In this document: in pieces, positions 8,622-16,260 of the stretch
How positions within the stretch are numbered: position 1 is the first letter of the stretch
How the letters are laid out: each line of letters begins with the position of its first letter
Source: an uncultured Oscillospiraceae bacterium
GTDB lineage: Bacteria > Bacillota > Clostridia > Oscillospirales > Oscillospiraceae
Reading direction: 5' to 3'
Assembly: GCA_947627735.1 (NCBI GenBank)
Contig: CANQXG010000021.1
Span: 1-39,790, forward strand
DNA: 39,790 nucleotides
The notes under the pieces: generated by a model
Database searches by the model: none
What the model was told of the DNA's origin: nothing
The model's input: the letters and a program-made list of their open reading frames with translations, nothing else
Position numbers and translations under genes: made by a program

Positions 8622-9299
8622 ATGAGCATCGGTTCCCGCATTTATACAAAGATCGACCGCCCCGATCCGGCGCTGCTGGCCCGGCTGGCCAAGGTCCCCG
8701 TAGCGAACCTGGACGACAACATGGGCAGGCTGTATGCCGTCGACGCCGGCATCAGGCCCATGAACCAGTGTCCTCTGTGCGGCCCCGCATTTACCGTCAA
8801 ATGTCCCAGCGGCGACAACCTGCTGTTCCATCACGCTATGGACCTGGCTCAGCCGGGCGACATCCTCGTCATCTCCGGGATCGGCGGGGGCGACAGATCC
8901 TTCAGCGGCGAGATGATGGTCCAGTACGCCAAGATGAAAAAGCTAGGCGGGTTCGTCATAGAAGGGACCGTCCGCGACATGGACGCCTACGCGGACGCGG
9001 GATTCGCGGTCTATGCCCGCGGTATCCAGCCGAACGGTCCGTACAAGAACGGCCCCGGCGAGATCAACGTTCCCGTCGCCATAGGCGGCCAGGCGGTCAT
9101 GCCCGGCGATATCCTGGTGGGCGACGCGGACGGCATCGTCGTCATCCCCGCCGCGGACGCGGAAGCGGTCTGCGCGGCCGGAGAGGCGACGCTTGCCAAA
9201 GAAACAGCCGGTCTGGCCAACACGAAGGCCGGGCGCCCTTCCAGCCGTCAGTGGGTCACCGACAAGCTGAACGCGCTGGGCTTTGAGTATATCGACTGA
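8622..9299 (+). CDS. RraA-like aldolase/decarboxylase family protein
   Basis: This protein of 225 residues belongs to the RraA / 4-hydroxy-4-methyl-2-oxoglutarate aldolase family. Members are metal-dependent class II pyruvate aldolases or oxaloacetate decarboxylases; the E. coli RNase E inhibitor RraA is a relative. Visible motifs are NLDDNMGR near residue 28, ISGIGGGDRSFSGE, the metal/substrate motif EGTVRDMD and the C-terminal GDADGIVVIP. AAAGGAG precedes ATG 8622. Firmicutes lack E. coli-type RNase E, and the gene lies in a catabolic operon. A carbon-carbon lyase role is therefore far more likely than RNase inhibition. Its substrate is unknown; it is the third potential pyruvate-releasing enzyme in the operon. 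Confidence 0.87.
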   Translation: MSIGSRIYTKIDRPDPALLARLAKVPVANLDDNMGRLYAVDAGIRPMNQCPLCGPAFTVKCPSGDNLLFHHAMDLAQPGDILVISGIGGGDRSFSGEMMVQYAKMKKLGGFVIEGTVRDMDAYADAGFAVYARGIQPNGPYKNGPGEINVPVAIGGQAVMPGDILVGDADGIVVIPAADAEAVCAAGEATLAKETAGLANTKAGRPSSRQWVTDKLNALGFEYID

Positions 9300-9311
9300 G
9301 GAGGAAGCCCG

Positions 9312-10370
9312 ATGCGGACAGTGATCCTCCAGATGACAAAATACAAAGATGAGTCCCCCGAGCAGATGCGTCAGCGGAGCGCCCGGCAGATCAAGTACTT
9401 TGAAGACGCCGGCTTTGAAGTGGATGTCGCTCTGGCATTGGGCCTCACCGATGAAGAGATGATCGACGTCTGCCGGCATGCGGATATCCTGTACTGCAAC
9501 GGCAACCCGATCATCAACAGAGCCGTTATCGAGAACTGCCCCGATCTCAAGCTTATCCAGCGTTCCGGCATAGGCGTCAACTCCATCGATCTGGACGCCG
9601 CGACAGAGCATGGGATCCCTGTTCTGAACGTAGCGGGCTACTGCATAGAGGAACTGGCGGTCCACGCGACCGCGCTGATCCTCGCCAACCTGCGCACGAT
9701 AACGTTTTATGACCGGCAGATGCGCAAAGGCAACTGGCCCAAGGCAAAGGGCCGAACCCCGCGCCGCTGCAGCGCGCTGACGGTGGGCCTGTACGGCTTG
9801 GGCGGCAGCGGACGCTATATGGCGCAGATCTGGGGCAGCGGCATTGGCGCCAGGATCATCGCATGCGATCCGTATGTGGATGCGGCTGCGGCGGCCGCGC
9901 GGCATGTCGAGCTGGTCGATTTTGACACGCTTTGCCGGCAGTCGGACATCCTGTCGATACATGTGCCGCTGGACGCCAGTACCTATCATGCGTTCAACGC
10001 GGAGGCGTTTGAGAAAATGCGGCCCAACTGTATCATCGCCAACGTTTCCCGCGGCCCCATCATCGATGAAGCCGCCCTGGCGGAGGCGCTGGCCTCCGGA
10101 AAGATCACGGCGGCGGCCATCGACACCTTCGAGGAAGAACCGCTGCCCAGCGAAAGCCCTCTTCTGGCCATGGACGACCGTACTGTCCTGACCCCCCACA
10201 GCGCCTATTGCGGCGTGGAAGCCGGCGCCGTCTTGGTCAGGACCGCCTGTACCCTCTGCACAGAGGCCGTGAAGGAAAAGACCATATACAAGCCCTACCT
10301 GGTCAACGGCAAGGTCACGGATCAGCTGAAAGCCCAAGGCTATACGATCCGCGACGAGCGGCTGTTTTGA
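9312..10370 (+). CDS. D-2-hydroxyacid dehydrogenase (second of three)
   Basis: This 352-residue NAD-dependent dehydrogenase of the SerA/LdhA superfamily has Rossmann motif GLGGSG at 162-167 and catalytic R247 (NVSRGP), E276 (FEEEP) and H296 (TPHSAY). It is longer than the other two copies in the operon, with an extra N-terminal segment (about residues 8-30, rich in Glu and Arg) and a C-terminal extension after residue 310. GAGGAGG lies upstream of ATG 9312. The three copies are clearly divergent rather than recent duplicates, so each probably acts on a different intermediate or stereoisomer. Confidence 0.88.
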   Translation: MRTVILQMTKYKDESPEQMRQRSARQIKYFEDAGFEVDVALALGLTDEEMIDVCRHADILYCNGNPIINRAVIENCPDLKLIQRSGIGVNSIDLDAATEHGIPVLNVAGYCIEELAVHATALILANLRTITFYDRQMRKGNWPKAKGRTPRRCSALTVGLYGLGGSGRYMAQIWGSGIGARIIACDPYVDAAAAAARHVELVDFDTLCRQSDILSIHVPLDASTYHAFNAEAFEKMRPNCIIANVSRGPIIDEAALAEALASGKITAAAIDTFEEEPLPSESPLLAMDDRTVLTPHSAYCGVEAGAVLVRTACTLCTEAVKEKTIYKPYLVNGKVTDQLKAQGYTIRDERLF

Positions 10371-10395
10371 CGACCGGCAGCAAAGGGGAAGCGGT

Positions 10396-11319
10396 ATGAT
10401 CGTATACTTGAATGACAACATCCACCCGGAAGCGGTGGCGCTGCTGAAAAGCTCCGCCGAGGTGGTCAGCGACTTTGATCGCATCCGCGAGATCGACGGG
10501 ATGGTGGTGCGGGCGACCCCCGTCCCAAGGAGCATCATCGAACAGGCGGTGAACCTGAAGGTCATCGGGCGCCACGGCGTAGGGTATGACAAGGTCGATA
10601 TCGAGGCCGCCCGCGAACACCACGTGCGCGTTCTCAACGCGCCTACCGCCAACGCCAATTCGGTCGCCGAGCTGATCGTCGCGCGATTTTTGGAGATGAG
10701 CCGCGATCTGTACCGGGGCAACGTAGGCCTCCGCGAAGGCCGGTTCCCGAAAAGCTCTCCGCCCGATATGGTGGGGACCGAGGTGACGGGCAAAACGCTG
10801 GGACTGATCGGCATAGGGCACATCCCTCAGCTTGTCGCCGCTATGATGAAGGCCGCCTTTCACGTGCATGTGATCGGGTATGATCCCTATGTATCGGCGG
10901 AGGAGTTCCGGCGCAGGGGGATCGTAAAATATGATCGCCTGGAGCAGATGCTGGAGGCTGCCGATCTGGTCAGCATCAGCGTCCACCGGACAGCCGCGAC
11001 GCAGAACATGATAAACGCTTCGACGTTCGATCACTTCAGACCCGGCGCGATCTTCGTGAACACCTCCCGGGGAGGGATCGTGGACGAAGACGCCCTTTAC
11101 GATGCGCTGACGGCAAAAAAGCTCCGGGCCGCGGCATTCGATGTGTTTGCCAAGGAACCGTGCCCGCCCGACAGCAAGCTCCTGACACTGGAGAATTTTT
11201 CCGCCACGCCCCATATCGGCGGCAATACGGAGGAGGCGTTATACAACACCGGCATGACGATCGTGAAAAACGTCCTGAATGTACTTCATGGGCTTCCGGC
11301 CGAAGGGATCGTGGTCTGA
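10396..11319 (+). CDS. D-2-hydroxyacid dehydrogenase (third of three), altered cofactor loop
   Basis: This is a 307-residue member of the D-2-hydroxyacid dehydrogenase superfamily with the catalytic set R225 (NTSRGG), E254 (AKEP) and H273 (TPHIGG). The dinucleotide-binding loop reads GIGHIP at 139-144: the third glycine of GxGxxG is a proline. That change is unusual and could alter NAD(H) binding. It is the last gene of the operon. The stop is followed about 70 bases later by a strong terminator. AAGGGGAAG precedes ATG 10396. Family assignment is secure; substrate and activity are not. Confidence 0.87.
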   Translation: MIVYLNDNIHPEAVALLKSSAEVVSDFDRIREIDGMVVRATPVPRSIIEQAVNLKVIGRHGVGYDKVDIEAAREHHVRVLNAPTANANSVAELIVARFLEMSRDLYRGNVGLREGRFPKSSPPDMVGTEVTGKTLGLIGIGHIPQLVAAMMKAAFHVHVIGYDPYVSAEEFRRRGIVKYDRLEQMLEAADLVSISVHRTAATQNMINASTFDHFRPGAIFVNTSRGGIVDEDALYDALTAKKLRAAAFDVFAKEPCPPDSKLLTLENFSATPHIGGNTEEALYNTGMTIVKNVLNVLHGLPAEGIVV

Positions 11320-11390
11320 TCTAAACCCCGCGCACTGTCCCTCTCCCCGGCAAAACGATCGACAGCCGTTATATCCGAACAGATGATCGG

Positions 11391-11436
11391 CCACCGGTCC
11401 CGGACAAATCGGGACCGGTGGTCCTCTGTTTTTATT
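11391..11436 (+). terminator. Rho-independent terminator of the sugar-acid operon
   Basis: A perfect 12-bp stem, CCACCGGTCCCG (11391-11402) with CGGGACCGGTGG (11410-11421), closes a 7-base loop and is followed by a T-rich run (11422-11436). It separates the first operon from the RpiR region. Confidence 0.92.
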
Positions 11437-11517
11437 CTATCTTTCCGGGTCCGTCGGGGCCGCGCCGCACAGGCGTCCTGTGACCTCAGCCCCCCATCCT
11501 TCCCCGCCCCCGGGCAC

Positions 11518-11546
11518 TTGCCTTTTGCTGTAAAATAATGTATACT
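11518..11546 (+). promoter_or_regulatory. Promoter of the RpiR-type regulator
   Basis: TTGCCT (11518-11523) and TATACT (11541-11546) are 17 bases apart. The segment 11524-11555 resembles the segment 12532-12563 in front of the next operon at 24 of 32 ungapped positions, which suggests a shared operator and autoregulation. Confidence 0.7.
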
Positions 11547-11622
11547 GTTTTCATGCGCGGGGAGCGCGAGGGAAGTTCGATACGGATGCGGGCAGGGCGC
11601 GTCTTGGGGCGCCTGTCCGCCG

Positions 11623-12390
11623 ATGTCATTGATTGTGACGGCCATGAACAACAACTACTTTTTTCTGACAAATCAGCTGAGCACCGTGGAGACCGGCATC
11701 ATCACCAGCATCATCAGCCACATCGAGCGGGGCGACAAAAAGGTGAGCATCTCCCAGATCGCCGCCGAGAACTATGTTTCCAACGCCTTCATCGTCAAGA
11801 TGAGCAAGCGCCTGGGCTTCAGCGGGTATACGGACCTGTTCTACAACCTGTCCCACACCCGGCAGGACTCTATCGCCCCCCGGCCCTGCGACCTGGGGGT
11901 GCTGCTGGACAACTACAGCGAGGCGCTGGTGGGGCAGTTTCTGGGCTATCTGCGCCAGTACCGGGACAGAAAATTCTTCGTGGTGGGAGCGGGCTTCGCC
12001 GACATCTCCGCCGACTACATCGCCCAGCGGCTGAGCGTGTGCGGCTTCATGGTCTTCAGCCGGGTCAGCTTCTACGACTACATGCTCTTCCGGGACGGCA
12101 GCGGCACGGCCATGCAGACCAACATCGAGCCGGCTGTGCTCATCGCCATCTCCCAGAGCGGCGAAACGGACCTGGTGCTGAATAGCGTCTACCGGGCCAA
12201 GGAGAACGGCTTCAAGGTGGTGTCCTTCACCAAGATCAAGACCTCCACCCTTGCCGGCCTCAGCGACGTGATCTTCCTGGTGGAGAGCGACCGCCAGGCG
12301 CTGATCTCCGCCGTGCCCAACCCCTTCTTCGGCAAGGTCATCCTCATCATGGAGGAGCTGCTGGGGCTGTATTTCCAGGGAAACGAATAA
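11623..12390 (+). CDS. RpiR/MurR-family transcriptional regulator with SIS domain
   Basis: This 255-residue regulator has an N-terminal helix-turn-helix of the RpiR type (about 20-80; ISQIAAENYVSNAFIVKMSKRLGFSGY) and a C-terminal SIS sugar-phosphate isomerase-like domain (about 105-240; FVVGAGFADISADY, then ISQSGETD). Family members sense phosphorylated sugars through the SIS domain and repress or activate adjacent catabolic genes. ATG 11644 is an alternative start; neither has a clear ribosome binding site. It has its own promoter and terminator, and a matching promoter copy precedes the next operon. It is thus the likely local regulator of the phosphate-ester module. Confidence 0.88.
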   Translation: MSLIVTAMNNNYFFLTNQLSTVETGIITSIISHIERGDKKVSISQIAAENYVSNAFIVKMSKRLGFSGYTDLFYNLSHTRQDSIAPRPCDLGVLLDNYSEALVGQFLGYLRQYRDRKFFVVGAGFADISADYIAQRLSVCGFMVFSRVSFYDYMLFRDGSGTAMQTNIEPAVLIAISQSGETDLVLNSVYRAKENGFKVVSFTKIKTSTLAGLSDVIFLVESDRQALISAVPNPFFGKVILIMEELLGLYFQGNE

Positions 12391-12417
12391 CGCGCCATGC
12401 CGGCATCGCCGGTGCCG

Positions 12418-12452
12418 CCCGCGCAGGCTCTCCGCCCGCGCGGGTCTTTTTA
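12418..12452 (+). terminator. Terminator after the RpiR regulator
   Basis: CCCGCGC (12418-12424) pairs with GCGCGGG (12438-12444), followed by TCTTTTTA. The downstream operon therefore needs its own promoter. Confidence 0.8.
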
Positions 12453-12499
12453 TGCCCGGATGTCCACCTATTGTGGGCATGTGTAGCAAGCTGTGCAAG

Positions 12500-12554
12500 A
12501 TGTGAACAAATACACGAAAACGTAAAAAACGATTTGTGAAAAATACTGTATAAT
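12500..12554 (+). promoter_or_regulatory. Promoter with direct repeats ahead of the phosphate-ester operon
   Basis: A consensus -10 box TATAAT lies at 12549-12554, but there is no good -35 box at 16-18 bases, which suggests an activator-dependent or regulated promoter. Two direct repeats, TGTGAACAAATAC (12500-12512) and TGTGAAAAAATAC (12534-12546), match at 12 of 13 positions and start 34 bases apart. The second overlaps the region shared with the rpiR promoter. Confidence 0.6.
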
Positions 12555-12590
12555 GTTCCCATGGAGCCAACAACTTCGACGGAGCGTGCC

Positions 12591-13394
12591 ATGGATAACA
12601 GGTTCAAAACGGTCGTCTTCGATCTGGACGGGACGATCTATCAAAATAACACCTTCCACCGGGACTACATGGGCTTTTTGCTGGAGGGCACGGCCTATGA
12701 GGGGTGGCAGGAGCCGCTGTCGGCGTTCATCGACCAGGTCTACCTGGGCCGGCGGCTGGTGATGAATGCCTACTACCGGGTGTCCCTGATGGACCCGGCC
12801 AGCCCCGAGGAGCTGTGCCGCCGGCTGGAGGATGCCCGCCTGCCGGAGATGGACTACGACACCGCTCTGGACCGGGACGACTGCCTCTATCTGGGGGACG
12901 CCTGGGCGGTGGTGACCTTCATCGGCCGGGCACTGGGCCTGCTGGAGGGGGAGCGGCAGGACCGGATCTACCGGCAGATCCGCCGGAAGATGAGCCAGGA
13001 CGGCTTGCAGGGCAACCGGCGGCTGTGCAGCGCCATATCCCGGCTGGGCGAGAGCTGCACCACGGTGCTGCTGACCAACTCCTACGAGGAAACGGCGGTG
13101 GACTTCCTGCGGCAGCTGGGCTTCCAGGACGCCTTCCGCCAGGCGGTGTACTCCGCCGGAAAGCCCCGGGGGCTGGCGGAGAACCTGATGAGCCGCTGTC
13201 CGGACCTGGTCACGGACCCGGCCAGCGTCCTGGCGGTGGGCGACCACGCCTTCAACGATCTGATGCCCCTGCAGCGGCTGGGCTGCAAGGCCCTGTGGAT
13301 CAACCCCTTCCGGGACATCCACGAACCCGACTGCGACTGGAGCGTGCACACCCTGGACGAACTGGCGTGCTGTCTGGAGGAGATATGCCGGTGA
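12591..13394 (+). CDS. HAD-superfamily phosphatase
   Basis: This cytoplasmic haloacid-dehalogenase-type hydrolase probably dephosphorylates a small phosphate ester. Counted from ATG 12591 the protein has 267 residues and all four HAD motifs: FDLDGT (motif I, nucleophile Asp and acid Asp), LLTNS (motif II), the lysine in AGKPRG (motif III) and VGDHAFND (motif IV). The helical insert between motifs I and II is a C1-type cap. ATG 12591 is preferred to ATG 12561 because GGAG (12581-12584) is well placed and the predicted transcript starts at about 12561. It is the first gene of the transporter operon, so it likely acts on imported substrate. Confidence 0.86.
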   Translation: MDNRFKTVVFDLDGTIYQNNTFHRDYMGFLLEGTAYEGWQEPLSAFIDQVYLGRRLVMNAYYRVSLMDPASPEELCRRLEDARLPEMDYDTALDRDDCLYLGDAWAVVTFIGRALGLLEGERQDRIYRQIRRKMSQDGLQGNRRLCSAISRLGESCTTVLLTNSYEETAVDFLRQLGFQDAFRQAVYSAGKPRGLAENLMSRCPDLVTDPASVLAVGDHAFNDLMPLQRLGCKALWINPFRDIHEPDCDWSVHTLDELACCLEEICR

Positions 13395-13467
13395 GCCGGC
13401 CTTGTCCTCCATTCACATACACGGGAACCAAAAAATAAAACAAAGGACAGAAAGGAAGTCAGACGCC

Positions 13468-14850
13468 ATGAAGAAACTGCTATCGATCATTCTCGTCGCC
13501 GCCATGCTCATGACGCTCCTCGCCGCCTGCGGCTCCGGCAGCGGGGACACCAAGCCCGCGGAGGACACCAAGCCCGAGGCCGCCGCGCCCGCGGAAGAGG
13601 CCCAGCCCGAGGCGGAACCCGAAGCCGAGCCGGAAGCCGAGCCTGAACCCGCCGAGCCGGTAGAGATCGTGCTGTGGACCACCTACACCGACCACCATCT
13701 GGAGGCCCTGACCAAGATCATCGACGGCTTCAACGACTCCCAGGACCGCTATACCGTGGTGGCGGAGCAGCAGCCCTACAGCGAATTTGACGCGAAGCTG
13801 CTCCAGGCCGTCAGCAACGGCACCGGCCCCGACCTGACCGGCATGTTCCCCTCCGACGCCATCAACTACGTGACCAACGGCTATCTCTATCCCTTCACCG
13901 ACTTCATCCACGACCCGGAGATCGGCATCCCCAACTTTGAGGACCAGATGGCCCCCGGCCTCTTCGCCGAGATCACCCAGTGGGGCGACGGGGACATCTA
14001 CTTCATCCCCACCACCTTCGGCAGCGAGGTGCTGTTCTACAACAAGACCATGTTCGACGCGCTGGATCTGACCGCTCCCGCCACCTGGGAGGACCTGGAG
14101 ACCTGCGCCAAGGCCATCCATGAGGCCTACGGCATCGCCGGCTTCGGCACCGACTCCATCACCGACACCTTCCAGGGCTGGGTGGTGCAGGACGGCAGCG
14201 GATACATCGACGTGGCCAACAACCAGATCGACATCGACCACGACATCGCCGTGAAGTGGCTGGACTGGTTCGCCCACGGCGTGGAGGAGGGCTACTTCCG
14301 CCTGGTGGGCGAGGACTACTTCTTCTCCAACCCCTTCGGCAGCCAGGCCATCGGCATGTATGTGGGTTCTGCCGCCGGTGTGGACTACGTCTACAGCGCC
14401 ATTCCCCCCGAGGGCGAGGAGGGCCACTTCGAGGTGGCCGCTTGCCCCATCCCCCAGGCTGGCACCCAGGATTACATCTCCAGCTGGGGCAGCGACTATG
14501 TCTGCCTGGCCAAGGACGAGGAGCACGCCCGTGGCGCCTATGAGTTCCTCAAGTACATGATCCAGACCGACACCCTGGCGGAGTGGGCCATCGCCTACGG
14601 CGCTCTGCCCGCCTACCGGGACGCCATCGACACCCAGGCCTTCCAGGATTACGCCGCCGATAACATCGCTCTGGTGGCGCTGATGGAAGAGTATGACCGC
14701 ATCGGCTATCTGCCCAGCGTGCTGGGCGCGGCCACCGTGCGCACGGAGATCGACAAGATGGCCCAGTCCGTGGCCCTGGGCGTCACCGACGCCGAAACCG
14801 CCTACGCGGACTTCGTCACCGCCGCCAACGCCGCCCTCAACGAGGGCTGA
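13468..14850 (+). CDS. ABC transporter solute-binding lipoprotein (family 1, UgpB/MalE-like)
   Basis: This 460-residue extracytoplasmic binding protein is anchored as a lipoprotein: signal peptide MKKLLSIILVAAML..., lipobox LAAC with C21. An acidic Pro/Glu/Ala linker with repeated PEAE units (about 28-62) follows, then the binding domain beginning VEIVLWTTYTDHH. The domain has typical carbohydrate/glycerol-3-phosphate binding-protein features. AAAGGAAG precedes ATG 13468, which sets the start. Together with the ATPase and two permeases downstream it forms a complete CUT1-type importer. The neighbouring phosphatases suggest a phosphorylated ligand, as for UgpB, but that is inference. Confidence 0.88.
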   Translation: MKKLLSIILVAAMLMTLLAACGSGSGDTKPAEDTKPEAAAPAEEAQPEAEPEAEPEAEPEPAEPVEIVLWTTYTDHHLEALTKIIDGFNDSQDRYTVVAEQQPYSEFDAKLLQAVSNGTGPDLTGMFPSDAINYVTNGYLYPFTDFIHDPEIGIPNFEDQMAPGLFAEITQWGDGDIYFIPTTFGSEVLFYNKTMFDALDLTAPATWEDLETCAKAIHEAYGIAGFGTDSITDTFQGWVVQDGSGYIDVANNQIDIDHDIAVKWLDWFAHGVEEGYFRLVGEDYFFSNPFGSQAIGMYVGSAAGVDYVYSAIPPEGEEGHFEVAACPIPQAGTQDYISSWGSDYVCLAKDEEHARGAYEFLKYMIQTDTLAEWAIAYGALPAYRDAIDTQAFQDYAADNIALVALMEEYDRIGYLPSVLGAATVRTEIDKMAQSVALGVTDAETAYADFVTAANAALNEG

Positions 14851-14964
14851 TAACTCCCCTCCCGCCGCGGAGCGCACCATGGCTGCCGGATCAGTCCGAC
14901 AGTCCATGGCCGCGCCGTGCGGCGGGATGCCGGCATCACAAGTAACGACAGGAGGCGAACCTTC

Positions 14965-16260
14965 TTGGGCAAAGTCCTTGTATTCTGCATCGACGCGCTG
15001 TGCTCTTCCGATCTGGAGCAGATGCGCTCCATGCCCCACTTCGGTCCTTTCATGGCCCGGGCCGCGGGCGTGCGGGAGATCGAACCGGTCTGGCCCGCCC
15101 TCACCTACTGCTGCCACGCCTCGATCATCACCGGCTGCTACGTGGACCGGCACGGCATCGTCCACAACGAGCAGCTGCGCCGGGGCGGGCACTGGGATCT
15201 GCCCTGGTACAACCGAAAGGCGGACGTGAAGGTGCCCACGCTGCTGGACTATGCCCGGGAGCGGGGCATGAGCACCTGTTCGCTGGCCTGGCCCGTGTCC
15301 GGCGGGGCGGATTACACCATGAATCTACCCATGATCGTGCCCTATGACTACTACGGCTGGGAGCCGGAGCAGTGGCTGAAGGACACGGCCACCCAGAATT
15401 TGATGGACCGGTATTTCTACAAGCACGGCCGATACCTGAAGGGCCGGGACAGGAGCCTGGACCTGCTGACCATGGCCCTGGCCCTGGACATTTTGGAGGA
15501 CTTCGACCAGCCGGACGTGATGCTGGTGAAGATGTGCGACCTGGACGGCAGCCGCCACCGCTACGGCGTCCACCACGAGATGGTCACCGAGCAGCTGCGC
15601 AAGCACGACGAGGAGTTCGGCGCGCTTCTGGAGGCCCTGCGCCGGAAGGGGACGCTGGACGACACCGACGTGGTCATCCTGGGCGACCACGGTCAGACGG
15701 ACATCCGGGACGTCATCCACCTGAACGTGCTGCTGCGCCAGGCGGGGTTCATCCGGGTGGGACCGGACGGGAAGCTGGAGTCCTTCGAAGCGGTGATCCA
15801 CTCCACGGGCCTGGCGGCCTATGTGGAGCTGGCCCACCCGGGGGACCGGGCCATGCATGAGCGTGTCCGCTCCTGGCTGGAGGCGCTGAAGGACGACCCC
15901 CGGGTCAGGCTCTCCTACGTGCTGGACCGGGACGAGGCGAAAGAGCGCTTTCACGTGGACGGGCCGTTCGACTTCGTCATTGAGAGCGACCTGCCCATCT
16001 CCTTCGGCGAGCGGTACGACCTGGATACCATCTACGGCAGCAAGGTGCCGGGAAACTATAAGATCGGCGCGGCCACCCACGGCGGAGGACCCCAGCGCCA
16101 GGAGCTGACCACCTTCCTGGCCGCGGGGCCGGACATCCGGCCCGGGGTGTGGCTGGACCGCCGGCCCATGGTGGACGAGGCCCCCACCATGGCGCGGATG
16201 CTGGGCTTCACCATGCCGGATACGGACGGGCAGATCATCAGGGAGGTGCTTGCACCATGA
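14965..16260 (+). CDS. Alkaline-phosphatase-superfamily phosphodiesterase/pyrophosphatase
   Basis: This 431-residue protein is an NPP-like member of the alkaline phosphatase superfamily, which hydrolyses phosphomonoesters, diesters or nucleotide pyrophosphates with two metal ions. Visible elements are D10 (FCIDAL), the nucleophile T47 (WPALTYCCHASIITG), DLDGSRHRYG, LGDHGQTD and the late metal histidine in GAATHGGG. The start is TTG 14965, placed by AGGAGG at 14950-14955. No signal peptide is present, so it is probably cytoplasmic. The coding sequence contains a 16-base match to an Illumina adapter end (14999-15014), but frame and family motifs run through it. The stop overlaps the ATPase gene start (ATGA). 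Confidence 0.85.
   Translation: MGKVLVFCIDALCSSDLEQMRSMPHFGPFMARAAGVREIEPVWPALTYCCHASIITGCYVDRHGIVHNEQLRRGGHWDLPWYNRKADVKVPTLLDYARERGMSTCSLAWPVSGGADYTMNLPMIVPYDYYGWEPEQWLKDTATQNLMDRYFYKHGRYLKGRDRSLDLLTMALALDILEDFDQPDVMLVKMCDLDGSRHRYGVHHEMVTEQLRKHDEEFGALLEALRRKGTLDDTDVVILGDHGQTDIRDVIHLNVLLRQAGFIRVGPDGKLESFEAVIHSTGLAAYVELAHPGDRAMHERVRSWLEALKDDPRVRLSYVLDRDEAKERFHVDGPFDFVIESDLPISFGERYDLDTIYGSKVPGNYKIGAATHGGGPQRQELTTFLAAGPDIRPGVWLDRRPMVDEAPTMARMLGFTMPDTDGQIIREVLAP

Larger units (their letters stand above)
11320..11622. other. Intergenic region between the two catabolic modules
   Basis: This 303-base stretch holds the operon terminator (11391-11436) and the regulator promoter (11518-11546). I see no gene in it. 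Codon and base usage of the genes changes across this boundary. Confidence 0.7.

Noticed and set aside
11538-12185. 215-codon plus-strand frame overlapping the RpiR gene
   Set aside because: It begins within the -10 region of the promoter and its product is low complexity; the overlapping frame encodes clear HTH and SIS domains.
12506-12525. Possible catabolite-control (cre-like) site in the phosphate-ester promoter
   Set aside because: It differs from the cre consensus at two key positions (C for T at the start, A for C at the end); too weak to list.
13600-13660. Short tandem repeats (PEAE units) as a possible CRISPR or satellite
   Set aside because: They are codon repeats in the linker of a lipoprotein, too short and too variable for an array.
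13480-15192. 570-codon minus-strand open frame opposite the binding-protein gene
   Set aside because: It is a shadow of a real plus-strand gene that has a signal peptide and ribosome binding site; the antisense product is Val/Gly/Asp low complexity.
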